14,050 bases of DNA from DASVXQ01 sp046727955 (GTDB lineage Bacteria > Actinomycetota > CALGFH01): NCBI GenBank assembly GCA_046727955.1, contig JBKPDO010000249.1, positions 1 to 14,050 of the forward strand, given 5' to 3'. This document shows positions 1 to 6,694 of this stretch, piece after piece. The translations under genes and the position numbers were made by a program. Below the pieces are notes generated by a model, which was not told the DNA's origin, searched no databases, and worked only from the letters and a program-made list of their open reading frames with translations. How positions within the stretch are numbered: the stretch's first letter is position 1; every line of letters begins with the position of its first letter.

Positions 1-56
1 AACAGCTCGTCGATCTGGGCGCGGATGCGCTCGACAGCAGATAGTCTCGGGGGCAC
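1..56 (-). CDS. N-terminus of a gene leaving the window; possibly an IS256-type transposase
   Basis: A minus-strand frame opens with GTG at 54-56 and reads MPPRLSAVERIRAQIDELF before leaving the window. A strong Shine-Dalgarno (GAGGAGG on the minus strand, about 66-72) lies 9-10 bases upstream, which fixes the start. The charged helical opening ending in RAQIDELF resembles, from memory, the N-termini of actinobacterial IS256-family (MULE-type DDE) transposases. With only 19 residues visible the family is an inference. If it is a transposase, the insertion sequence end should lie just beyond the start, between about 72 and 150. I could not identify a terminal inverted repeat because the other end is outside the window. 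Confidence 0.4.
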   Translation of the reverse strand, partial: MPPRLSAVERIRAQIDEL

Positions 57-150
57 GGGCGTGGACCTCCTCAGCTCGAGTTGCTAGCTCTGCTGGGAGC
101 CTACGCCCGTCCTACTTTTCCACCGCTACCCGGACGCCACCTTCGCCTGG

Positions 151-356
151 GTGCCGTTCGCGCAGTGCAGTTGGTCGCTCGGGGATGCACGACCGAAGCA
201 TGACCGTATGGTCGCAACCGGAGTGCTGCTGGTGTCGCATGGTCGCCTCCGCTGCCGTGGTCGCCTTGCGCGCAATGCCGCTGCGGTGGTCGCATGGTCG
301 CCCCTGGCGCCGTGCGCAGCGGTCGCCCGGCAGGACCGCACACCTGGGGGGAAAGC
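151..356. repeat. GGTCGC-rich dispersed repeat block, copy 1
   Basis: This non-coding block carries seven irregularly spaced copies of GGTCGC on the plus strand, usually preceded by T or G and separated by 10-40 bases. A 28-base stretch (237-264) is identical to 578-605 in copy 2. The short frames here lack Shine-Dalgarno sites and give Arg/Ala/Cys/His-rich nonsense, so I read it as non-coding. The spacing is too irregular for a CRISPR array. Function is unknown; it could be a protein-binding array, a decaying repeat family, or a structured RNA. The DNA from 57 to 150 and from 357 to 512 shows nothing I can name. Confidence 0.7.
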
Positions 357-512
357 CCACGTGGCATCCTGCATCAGCTGCAGACTGGACTGGAGGATCG
401 GCGAGCGACCCCGGGCGGGGGGGCCGACCCAGGGCCGCTCACGTCTGCGCTGCTACGAACCTATAGATTAGACCGCTTCACGACCTGTGACCGTTACAGC
501 GTTGCTGAATGA

Positions 513-710
513 TTGTCGCACGGTGCGGTACAACCGCCGATCGCGGTCGCCTGGTCGCAACCACAGTGCCGCATGCGGCATGGTCGCCTCCGCTGCCGTG
601 GTCGCTTCCGCGCAGTGCCGCCGTGCCGCCGCGGTGGTCGCCTGGTCGCCACCGGCACTGTGCGCACTGGTCGCGTGGTCGCCCGGCGCGACCGCATGCC
701 TTGGAGGTGC
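513..710. repeat. GGTCGC-rich dispersed repeat block, copy 2
   Basis: There are eight GGTCGC hexamers in about 200 bases, including close pairs such as GGTCGCCTGGTCGC. The block opens with a small dyad (TGCGGT at 524-529, ACCGCC at 533-538) that is also present, perfectly paired, in copy 3. Its right edge runs into the gene fragment at 726-914, exactly as copy 3 abuts the 3' end of the intact gene at 3797. The block is therefore part of a larger duplicated unit. No convincing coding frame crosses it. Confidence 0.7.
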
Positions 711-914
711 GGGCGTCGTGGTCGGCTACAGGAAGCTCTCGCCTGGCCGGCGGCGGCTGGTCGGGTGCAGCCACCGCAGATACTGGCGGCTGAGCTCCCG
801 GCCAAGCCGGCCGCGGAGCCGCTCACGGAGGTAGGCCATCGCGGGCCGGCTGATCGCGCGGGCCTCCTCCGCGCTCAGCCCGCCAACCTCCACGCCCTTG
901 ATCTGGCCGGCGCG
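524..914. repeat. long direct repeat, left copy
   Basis: This segment matches 3599-3985 in the same orientation. It consists of GGTCGC block 2 plus the 3' end of a gene. In the gene part (726-914 against 3797-3985) I count 172 of 189 identical bases with no gaps. In the repeat part the match is patchy. The two copies lie about 3.07 kb apart and bracket the mscL-to-YihY cassette. Confidence 0.8.
726..914 (-). pseudogene. 3' fragment (63 codons) of the unknown gene at 3797-4324
   Basis: Read on the minus strand, this frame encodes a protein tail nearly identical to residues 113-175 of the intact protein and ends in the same TAG. Shared segments include GGLSAEEARA, ELSRQYLRWLHPTSRRR and PGE-FL. 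The identity is gapless (about 91% at DNA level), and homology stops abruptly at 914. The frame stays open upstream to the mscL stop codon but contains no credible start or Shine-Dalgarno. It is therefore a truncated duplicate rather than an expressed gene. The preserved frame suggests the duplication is fairly recent or the tail is under constraint. Confidence 0.8.
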
Positions 915-971
915 GTCGGGGACGCCTACCGACGCGGCCTGCTGACCACCTGACCGACTGATCGAGGCGCG

Positions 972-1433
972 CTACGCGGCGCCGAGCTCGGTGGTGCAGA
1001 AGGCGCAGCGGCGGGCCTTGACGGGGATGTCCATCAGGCAGTACGGGCACTTGCGGGTGGTCGGCTCGGGCGTCTCGCGGTGGCTGAAGCGGGCCATGAG
1101 GGCGTTGACCGGCTTGATGACGAGGAAGAACACCGCGGCGGCGATGGTCACAAACGCGATCAGCGTGTTGAGAAAGTCGCCGTAGCGGAACACCGAGCGG
1201 TTGATCGTGAAGGTCAGGGCGCTGAAGTCGGGTTGGCCGACGATGGCGGCGATCAGCGGAGTGAGGAGGTCTTTGACCAGGGCCTGGACCACCGCGGCGA
1301 AGGCCACGCCGATGACGATCCCGACCGCCAGGTCGATCACGTTGCCTCTGAGCACAAAGGTCCTGAACTCCGACAGCAAGCCGCGCACCAGCGCTCCCTC
1401 CGGGCCGGAAATGTACGGTGCAGGATCCTCCAT
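972..1433 (-). CDS. mscL: large-conductance mechanosensitive channel MscL with C-terminal zinc ribbon
   Basis: MscL is a homo-oligomeric inner-membrane channel that opens under membrane tension and releases solutes during hypo-osmotic shock. The 153-residue protein has the family N-terminal signature EFRTFVLRGNVIDLAVG (residues 22-38). TM1 spans about 31-52, a periplasmic loop with FTINRSVFRYGDF spans 75-87, and TM2 spans about 88-107. The usual C-terminal helix is replaced or extended by a zinc ribbon with CPYC at 129-132 and CAFC at 143-146. The start is the ATG at 1433; upstream in-frame codons read as non-family sequence, and no strong Shine-Dalgarno is visible. It diverges from the holin-like operon, whose members also look like envelope-stress genes. 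Confidence 0.93.
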   Translation of the reverse strand: MEDPAPYISGPEGALVRGLLSEFRTFVLRGNVIDLAVGIVIGVAFAAVVQALVKDLLTPLIAAIVGQPDFSALTFTINRSVFRYGDFLNTLIAFVTIAAAVFFLVIKPVNALMARFSHRETPEPTTRKCPYCLMDIPVKARRCAFCTTELGAA

Positions 1434-1474
1434 CGTTGCCCGGGATGTGAAATCGAGAAACGGGCGCCGAGGCG

Positions 1475-1500
1475 GGTTAGTCGCGCCCCTGGTCGGGTAG
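1475..1500 (+). promoter_or_regulatory. possible SigB-type stress promoter for the holin-like operon
   Basis: GGTT at 1475-1478 and GGGTAG at 1495-1500 are 16 bases apart. This resembles the GNTT-N14-16-GGGTA pattern of actinobacterial general-stress sigma factors. The same elements sit in a near-duplication (GGGTTAGTCGCG at 1474-1485, GGGTAGTCGCG at 1495-1505), so an operator pair is an alternative reading. A start near 1507 would leave a leader of about 30 bases before the Shine-Dalgarno and ATG at 1537. The assignment is inferred from sequence resemblance only. Confidence 0.35.
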
Positions 1501-1536
1501 TCGCGGGCCTGCAATGCTCGAGGGAGGGGGACGGCG

Positions 1537-1959
1537 ATGACCGGACAGGTGAGCCAGCAACAGGGCGAGGACCTGCGGGACCGTCCGGTAGGTGAGCTCG
1601 TCCAGCAGGTGAGCGAACAGGTGTCGCGGCTGGTCCGCGAGGAGCTGCGCCTGGCCCAGCTCGAGCTGGCCCACAAGGGCAAGCGCGCCGGCATCGGGCT
1701 GGGGCTGTTTGGTGGCAGCGGGCTGCTCAGCCTCTATGGCCTGGCGGCGATCATCGCTGGGGTGGCGTTGCTGCTGGCGCTGGTGCTGCCGGCTTGGGCC
1801 GCGGCCCTGATCGTGGGTGGCGCGCTGCTGGCCACAGCGGGCGTGTTCGCGCTGCTGGGCAAGCGCCAGGTGAGCCAGGCCACGCCGCCGGCGCCACAAC
1901 AGGCGATCGACAGTGTCAAGGCGGACGTCGAGGTCGTGAAGGAGCGTGCACGCAGATGA
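1537..1959 (+). CDS. holin-like DUF1469 (PF07332) membrane protein
   Basis: This 140-residue protein has an amphipathic, coiled-coil-prone N-terminus (residues 15-48, with LVREELRLAQLELAHKGKR) followed by hydrophobic membrane segments within 51-108 and a charged tail. That is the layout of the Phage_holin_3_6/DUF1469 family, which is widespread on actinobacterial chromosomes. Despite the name, no lytic role is established for it. The start is well supported by GGGAGGGGG about 6-8 bases before the ATG. The stop overlaps the next ATG (ATGA at 1956-1959), so it is translationally coupled to the DUF3618 gene. The neighbours (DUF3618, DUF4235, YihY, mscL) suggest an envelope or osmotic stress role, which is inference. 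Confidence 0.88.
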   Translation: MTGQVSQQQGEDLRDRPVGELVQQVSEQVSRLVREELRLAQLELAHKGKRAGIGLGLFGGSGLLSLYGLAAIIAGVALLLALVLPAWAAALIVGGALLATAGVFALLGKRQVSQATPPAPQQAIDSVKADVEVVKERARR

Positions 1960-2255
1960 CAGCACGCGATTCCAGCGGCAGGCCGGCGGGTGACGCGAGC
2001 TCCGACCCGGAGGAGCTGCAGCAGGAGATCGAGCGCACCCGCCAGGAGCTGGGCGACACGGTCGAGGCCTTGGCGCACAAGGCCGACGTCAAGGCCCGGG
2101 TCCAGGAGCGGGTCACCGACATCAGTCAGCGCGCCCAGGCCACCGCCGCGCAGGGCGCCCGCACGGTTCGGGACCGGCGTGCGCCGCTGGCCGCCATTGG
2201 CGGCGCGGTGCTGCTGGTCGCCCTGGTGATCCTGTGGTGGAGGCGGCGAGCATGA
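1956..2255 (+). CDS. DUF3618 family protein
   Basis: This 99-residue protein carries the family signature near its N-terminus (residues 17-43, including QQEIERTRQELGDTVEALAHK and KADVKARV) and one C-terminal transmembrane helix (about 77-95) ending WWRRR. The long soluble helix before the anchor suggests a membrane-tethered helical protein, and the biochemical function is not known. The ATG overlaps the upstream stop. A GAAGGAG sits about 11 bases before it, so I prefer this start to frames opening further upstream inside the DUF1469 gene. The stop overlaps the DUF4235 start. In other actinomycetes DUF3618 is commonly found beside DUF1469 genes. Confidence 0.88.
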   Translation: MTARDSSGRPAGDASSDPEELQQEIERTRQELGDTVEALAHKADVKARVQERVTDISQRAQATAAQGARTVRDRRAPLAAIGGAVLLVALVILWWRRRA

Positions 2256-2515
2256 TCAAGCTGCTGTACCGGCCGCTCGGCCTCGGCTTCAGCGTGGCGG
2301 GCGGCATCGTCGCCGGAGCGCTGTTCAAGCAGATCTGGAAGCTGGCTGCCGGCGAGGAGGATGCGCCCAAGGCCACCGAGGAGGATCGGACCTGGCGTGA
2401 GGTGCTGCTCGCCGCGGCGCTGCAGGGGGCGATCTTCGCGATGGTCAAGGCGGTCGTGGACCGCGGCGGCGCCAAGGGCGTGCGCCGGCTGACCGGCACC
2501 TGGCCAGCCGGCTGA
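2252..2515 (+). CDS. DUF4235 family membrane protein
   Basis: This 87-residue protein opens MIKLLYRPLGLGFSVAGGIV, the typical start of DUF4235. A first hydrophobic segment covers residues 9-28 and a second covers about 50-68 (LLAAALQGAIFAMVKAVV). Between them is an acidic stretch (GEEDAPKATEEDRTW). The ATG overlaps the DUF3618 stop (ATGA) and has GGAGG eight bases upstream, so coupling is near certain. Function is unknown. Its position as third gene of a small-membrane-protein operon is characteristic of the family. Confidence 0.87.
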   Translation: MIKLLYRPLGLGFSVAGGIVAGALFKQIWKLAAGEEDAPKATEEDRTWREVLLAAALQGAIFAMVKAVVDRGGAKGVRRLTGTWPAG

Positions 2516-2558
2516 CGGCAAGCGGGCTCGCCTGGCGGGCGCCAGGCGGCTGCCGGGG

Positions 2559-3566
2559 GTGAGGGCTGTGGCACAAGACATCGACCAACCGCGACGGGCA
2601 GTCGGGACCGGGCCAAACGAGCGGCCGCCCCCCGAGCGCCCGACCGAGCTGGGCAGGCGCTCCTGGCTGGGCGTGCTCAAGCGGACCATCCGGGAGTTCC
2701 GCGACGACGAGCTGACCGACCGCGCCGCCGGTCTCACCTACTACGGGGTCCTGTCGATCTTCCCCGCGCTGCTGGCGCTGGTCTCGGTCCTGGGCCTGCT
2801 CGGCCAGGGATCCATCCAGCCACTGATCGACAACCTGGGCGAGTTCGCGCCGGGCCCCGCCCGGGACATCCTGACCACGGTGCTGAAGAATCTGCAGAAC
2901 AGCCAGCGCACCGCGGGCTTGTTCGCCATCGTGGGCATCGCGGTGGCGCTGTGGTCGGCGTCCGGCTACGTCGCCGCCTTCATGCGCGCCTCCAACCACG
3001 TCTACGAGATGCCCGAGGGGCGGCCCATCTGGATCAAGCTGCCCGTGCGCGTGGCCGTGACCGCGGTGCTGCTGGTCCTGCTGGCCATGAGCGCGTTCGC
3101 GGTGGTCGTGACCGGCAGTCTGGCCGACCGGGTCGGCCAGATCTTCGGGATCGGCGACACCGCCACGATGGTGTGGGACCTTGCCAAGTGGCCGGTCCTG
3201 ATCGTGATCGTGAGCCTGATGCTGGCGATCCTGTACTGGGCCGCGCCCAACGTGCGCCACCCCAGCTTGCGCTGGATCACCCCTGGCAGCATCCTCGCCG
3301 TAATCGTGTGGATCATCGCCTCGGCCGCGTTCGCCTTCTACGTGGCCAACTTCGGCTCTTACAACAAGACCTACGGAGCCCTGGCGGGTGTGGTGATCTT
3401 CCTGATGTGGCTGTGGATCTCCAACATCGCCGTGCTGCTAGGCGTCGAACTGGACGCGGAGCTGCAGCGGGGCCGCGCCATCCAAGCGGGCCACCCGCCG
3501 GACAAGGCGCCCTACGCCGAGCCTCGCTCCACCAGGAAGTTCCCCGAGGGCCAGGCGAGAACCTAA
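2559..3566 (+). CDS. YihY/BrkB family inner-membrane protein
   Basis: This 335-residue protein belongs to the YihY/virulence-factor-BrkB family. The family was once labelled ribonuclease BN in error, and its true function is unsettled. After a basic, Pro-rich cytoplasmic N-terminus there are six predicted transmembrane helices, at about 61-82, 119-141, 163-186, 211-228, 243-263 and 274-296. The conserved FGSYNKTYGALAGVVIFL (265-282) just before the last helix is diagnostic. The start is a GTG, with a second in-frame GTG nine bases downstream (2568) that is equally possible. It follows the DUF4235 gene by 43 bases and probably shares its transcript. No clear Rho-independent terminator follows. 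Confidence 0.92.
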   Translation: MRAVAQDIDQPRRAVGTGPNERPPPERPTELGRRSWLGVLKRTIREFRDDELTDRAAGLTYYGVLSIFPALLALVSVLGLLGQGSIQPLIDNLGEFAPGPARDILTTVLKNLQNSQRTAGLFAIVGIAVALWSASGYVAAFMRASNHVYEMPEGRPIWIKLPVRVAVTAVLLVLLAMSAFAVVVTGSLADRVGQIFGIGDTATMVWDLAKWPVLIVIVSLMLAILYWAAPNVRHPSLRWITPGSILAVIVWIIASAAFAFYVANFGSYNKTYGALAGVVIFLMWLWISNIAVLLGVELDAELQRGRAIQAGHPPDKAPYAEPRSTRKFPEGQART

Positions 3567-3596
3567 ATCTCATAGCCGATTCTGCTCGGGCCGCGC

Positions 3597-3796
3597 GGTG
3601 CGGTACGACCGCAGTCGCGGTCGCATGGTCGCTGCCGCAGTGCCGCATAGTCGTATCCGCCCTTGGGGCCTTCGGTGCGCTCATGCCCGCCATACCCGGA
3701 CGGTGGTTGCTACCGCGATCGCTTCCCGGCACTGCCCATTGGTTCAATGGTCGCCCGGCACGGCCGCACTCTCGGCGGCCCGGGCGGCGTGGTCGG
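3597..3796. repeat. GGTCGC repeat block, copy 3 (degenerate)
   Basis: This block corresponds to copy 2 and lies between the YihY gene and the 3' end of the unknown gene at 3797. It opens with a perfect dyad, TGCGGT-ACG-ACCGCA (3599-3613). Only three intact GGTCGC hexamers remain (two near 3622-3635, one near 3750). Elsewhere AGTCGT, GTTGCT and GATCGC look like decayed versions. The dyad is not followed by a T-run, so it is not a typical terminator. No supported coding frame crosses the block. Confidence 0.6.
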
Positions 3797-3985
3797 CTAC
3801 AGGAAGCGCTCGCCTGGCCGTCGACGGCTGGTCGGGTGCAGCCACCGCAGATACTGGCGGCTGAGCTCACGAGCCAGCCGGCCGCGGAGCTGCTCACGGA
3901 GGTAGGTCATCGCGGGCCGGGCGAGCGCGCGGGCCTCCTCCGCGCTCAGCCCGCCAACCTCCAGCCCCTTGACATGGCCAGCGCG
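3599..3985. repeat. long direct repeat, right copy
   Basis: This is the partner of 524-914: GGTCGC block 3 plus the last 63 codons of the intact gene at 3797-4324. The high identity in the coding part and lower identity in the repeat part mean the two halves have evolved at different rates or by different routes since duplication. Confidence 0.8.
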
Positions 3986-4324
3986 CCAGCGGTCCACCAC
4001 CGCCAGCAGAACAGCCACGGGGCTCACGCCCACCGCGGCCCAGGTCTGCTGTGGCCAGGCGCGCAGCTCGACGGTGAGGTCGGCCAAAAACACCAGCTCC
4101 CGCGGCGCTCGGTCGGGATGGCCGGTCAGCAGGTCGTACACCACCTTCCCGTGCGGCTGCGGGATCTGCTCGTGCAACAGCGCTGCGGGGGCGACCACCA
4201 GCACGCTACCAGGCTCGGGCGCGATCACCGCCAAGGGCGGCTCGAGCAGGATACCGAGGTAGCAGTCAGCGACCCGGCCGGGCTGGAGGTGCTCGCCGAA
4301 GGCGTTGGGGCCAAGCCGCGGCAT
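3797..4324 (-). CDS. unrecognised 175-residue protein, tail duplicated elsewhere in the window
   Basis: I do not recognise this family. The start is the ATG at 4324, with AGGAG six to seven bases upstream; a longer frame to 4453 would overlap the upstream gene by 65 bases and lacks support. The first half looks like a beta-rich globular domain (LGILLEPPLAVIAPEPGSVLVVAPAAL in two parts, residues 24-50). A mixed segment with HGKVVYDLLTGHPD follows. The helical, basic C-terminus (about 113-175) carries EEARALARPAMTYLREQLRG and ends with RYLRW-like and HPTSRRR motifs. It is soluble, with no signal peptide and no cysteine motif. It is the last gene of the relaxase-NERD-ApeA-like string, 64 bases after the ApeA-like stop. 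Its 3' end and the adjoining GGTCGC block are duplicated at 524-914. Confidence 0.7.
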   Translation of the reverse strand: MPRLGPNAFGEHLQPGRVADCYLGILLEPPLAVIAPEPGSVLVVAPAALLHEQIPQPHGKVVYDLLTGHPDRAPRELVFLADLTVELRAWPQQTWAAVGVSPVAVLLAVVDRWRAGHVKGLEVGGLSAEEARALARPAMTYLREQLRGRLARELSRQYLRWLHPTSRRRPGERFL

Positions 4325-4388
4325 TGGCGCTCCTGGTGATCGACGTTTGGAGTCCCGGGCTACCGGGTCGTGGAGGTGGACCAATAAG

Positions 4389-5654
4389 TCATGTGCTGTC
4401 CGCCAGTCCATCCTTTGCCCACACAAACTGAGGACAGTGGGTGATGTGGTCAAAGACCGCCGCTGGAGCCCTCATCAGCCTCAACATGCACAGCACGAGG
4501 AGCCAGTACGCTGCTTCAGCTGAGAAGTACATGGCACCGCTGTCCTGATGGGCTGGTCGCCCCTTGTGGTGCGCGATATTGTCACGCTCCTTCTTCACGC
4601 GCCTACACCAGGCCCGCGCATCCCCGACGAGTTCCGTGAAAGGATCACCAGCCCGCGCGACTAGCTCAGTCAGCCGGTCCACCAGCCACACCGTCTTCTT
4701 GCCCGTGCGCTTCCACTCACGGTGGAAACCCTCCAGCGCTGCCACTCGGTCCAAGAGCCGATCCTCAACGAACATGCGGCGTTCGTAGCGGGTGTTCATA
4801 ACTTGGCCGAGCATGGAACGGTACTTGGCGGCCACCTTCAGCCACTTGGCCACGCCGTCCATGCCGCCAAGTTCAACGAAGGTGAAGGCCATATCATGCT
4901 CATTGGGTGGACGCTTCTGGTCTGGCCGTGCGTTCCATTCAGCGAGGTAGTCAACCGGCAGGCGGATCTGCCGCCCGTCTGGGAGGTCCCGATAGAAGTC
5001 GGGGTGCCAGAGCCGGAAATGCTCGAATGCTGCTGGCCGATCGGTCCCGATGGATACGAGGTCTTGCAAGTCGCTAGCGAGATCGACTACATCAGGAAGC
5101 GGCAGGACTTCGTCGAACTCGATATGAAACCAGGCAGCCTGTGTCAGAGTCCGACTGGTGATGCCGTCGCCCTCCTCGCCTCGGCGCTGCTGAAGCTGGA
5201 GCGTGGCTCCGGGGATGGACACAGAGAGTGGCTGGATCGGGTCAGACGAGAGCGTCCAACGTTCCGCCGGTTGTTCTCCCTGTCCAGGACGGATGGCGTC
5301 TGCGTACCCTGCCGTCCCGGCCCAGTGCGTCAGGTGGGCAAGCTCCAATGAGACCCGGTCGGCCGTGACCGGCTCGTCCTTGGCGTGGGCAGCGTCAACA
5401 ATCACGCGCTGCACAAGCAAGACTTGCTTGCCTTGGGCAGGCGCGGAGAGAGCCTGCAAGCAGTCTTCCAGCGTGTACGACCGACCCTCGGCCTCGCCCA
5501 CGAGTCGCGATGGCTGGCGGCCCAGGCCGGCTAGCCTGCCGATGAGGGAGAGTGAACCGCCGTCGGCTGCGCTGAAGACGAGCTGGCCCGGCAAGCGCGT
5601 TTCTTCTGGTTGATCGGGGAGACCGAAGTAACCCCTGACGTCGAGCGAGTCCAT
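4389..5654 (-). CDS. ApeA-like HEPN protein, predicted anti-phage ribonuclease
   Basis: This is a 421-residue protein. The N-terminal region (about 5-300) resembles the ApeA N-terminal domain 1: it opens RGYFGLPDQPEETRLPGQLV, followed by FSAADGGSLSLIGRL. The C-terminal third is helical and carries the HEPN nuclease signature RDNIAHH at 357-363 (Arg357-x4-His362). ApeA proteins are single-gene abortive-infection systems in which the HEPN domain is thought to cleave RNA on phage sensing. The start is the first ATG giving a family-like N-terminus; an in-frame TTG at 5687 is possible, and neither has a clear Shine-Dalgarno. It lies 48 bases after the NERD gene. Base composition departs from the relaxase (32 of 60 G+C at 4861-4920 against 51 of 60 at 7501-7560), suggesting separate acquisition. 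Confidence 0.75.
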   Translation of the reverse strand: MDSLDVRGYFGLPDQPEETRLPGQLVFSAADGGSLSLIGRLAGLGRQPSRLVGEAEGRSYTLEDCLQALSAPAQGKQVLLVQRVIVDAAHAKDEPVTADRVSLELAHLTHWAGTAGYADAIRPGQGEQPAERWTLSSDPIQPLSVSIPGATLQLQQRRGEEGDGITSRTLTQAAWFHIEFDEVLPLPDVVDLASDLQDLVSIGTDRPAAFEHFRLWHPDFYRDLPDGRQIRLPVDYLAEWNARPDQKRPPNEHDMAFTFVELGGMDGVAKWLKVAAKYRSMLGQVMNTRYERRMFVEDRLLDRVAALEGFHREWKRTGKKTVWLVDRLTELVARAGDPFTELVGDARAWCRRVKKERDNIAHHKGRPAHQDSGAMYFSAEAAYWLLVLCMLRLMRAPAAVFDHITHCPQFVWAKDGLADST

Positions 5655-5702
5655 AAGGGAAGCAGCGTAGCAGGCGCCGCACAACAACCATGCTTCGCAG
5701 AG

Positions 5703-6669
5703 TCAGCGGGCCGGACACAGCCGGGCCTGTGCGGTCCCGGCGAGCACAGCGACCTGCTCGGCGGATAGCACCACATCAGCGCCGAGCGCGCCGCGGAGCT
5801 GCCCGGCGGGCACGATCGCCACACCCTGGGCGCGCAGCCCGCCCCATTGCACGCTGGCGCCATGCACGCACAGCAGCGGGGATCACCGGCGCGCCGAGGA
5901 TCGCCTCGACCGCGCCGGCCTCGGCGCGGACCGTCTGAAGCTGCTCATCCATCGGGTAGTAGTTGTGCCAGACGTGGCCGTCCGGGGTCCGCTCAACGCG
6001 GCCGGTGTACTGCTTGGAGTCGATCACGAACACCCCCGTGGGGCCGATCAGCAGATGGTCAATGTTCCCGCGCGAGCCGGGCATCGCCAGGTCATGGAAG
6101 ACCACGTAGCCGCGGCGCACAAGGCGACGCAGCCGCCGTGCGGTGCGTCGCTCCCCGCGGGCGCCCTTGCGCCAGGCGCTGGCCTCGGCGGAGGCGCGAT
6201 ACCGCAGCCGCCAGCCGACCACGCCGACCACCACCAGGCTGGCGGTCAGCCGGGCCACGCTCGGCAGCGGACTGGTGAGGACGGCCACGCCGATGCCGGC
6301 GCCACCAGCCAGCGGCAGCCGCCAGGCTAGCCCGCGGCTCCAGTCGGCCAGCTCGGCGACGCGCAGCCGCCGGTAGATCGCGCGGGCGGAGGCGCCCGGT
6401 GCGCCGTAGCTGCCGCGCAGCGGTCCCGCCGGGGCGACCGGGCCGGAGATGGTAGGGGCCAGGCTGGCAGCGTCGGTCGTGTGCGGCTCAAGGTTGTCCC
6501 AGCCGCTGCCGACCAGGCGGGTGGGCTGGCCTGTATGGGCGGCCAGGAAGCGGGCGAGGTCCTCCTCGGTGAGGCCGCGGACCTCCAGCCCGTCGCCTTG
6601 GTAGATGGGCTGGCCGAGCTGCTCCAGGTCGTCGTTGGGGTCGGGGTCGGGCGGCTGGTGCTGGTACAT
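5703..6669 (-). CDS. membrane-anchored NERD-domain protein with a one-base frameshift
   Basis: NERD is a PD-(D/E)XK nuclease-related domain often found in mobile-element and defence contexts. The start is the ATG at 6669, preceded by AGGAAGGAG. Residues 1-100 are acidic and Pro-rich, two transmembrane segments span about 119-133 and 138-156, and the NERD domain follows. Candidate catalytic residues are Glu173 (GER), Asp204 (NIDHLL), Asp217 and Lys219 (VFVIDSKQYTG). After Pro264 the frame is disrupted: dropping base 5877 restores a family-like ending, LLCVHGASVQWGGLRAQG, and a TGA at 5703-5705, for 321 residues in all. Without the correction the tail becomes Arg-rich nonsense that ends near 5776. 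This could be a real inactivating mutation or a sequencing error. It starts 25 bases after the relaxase stop and is surely co-transcribed with it. Confidence 0.82.
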
Positions 6670-6694
6670 GGCATGCTCCTTCCTGGCCGGGGTG

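Noticed and set aside
151..710. CRISPR array or type III toxin-antitoxin repeat RNA
   Set aside because: The repeats are six bases, irregularly spaced, with no constant spacer length. They lie downstream of the associated gene rather than upstream, with no cas or toxin gene adjacent.
101..834. Several 70-115 residue frames on both strands across the GGTCGC blocks
   Set aside because: There are no ribosome sites, the composition is biased toward Arg/Cys/His, and the frames overlap one another. They are best explained by the repeat composition.
2951..4339. 462-residue plus-strand open frame
   Set aside because: It runs out of frame through the YihY gene and then antisense to the gene at 3797; its composition is Arg/Ala/Gly-rich with no domain. 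It is a high-GC shadow.
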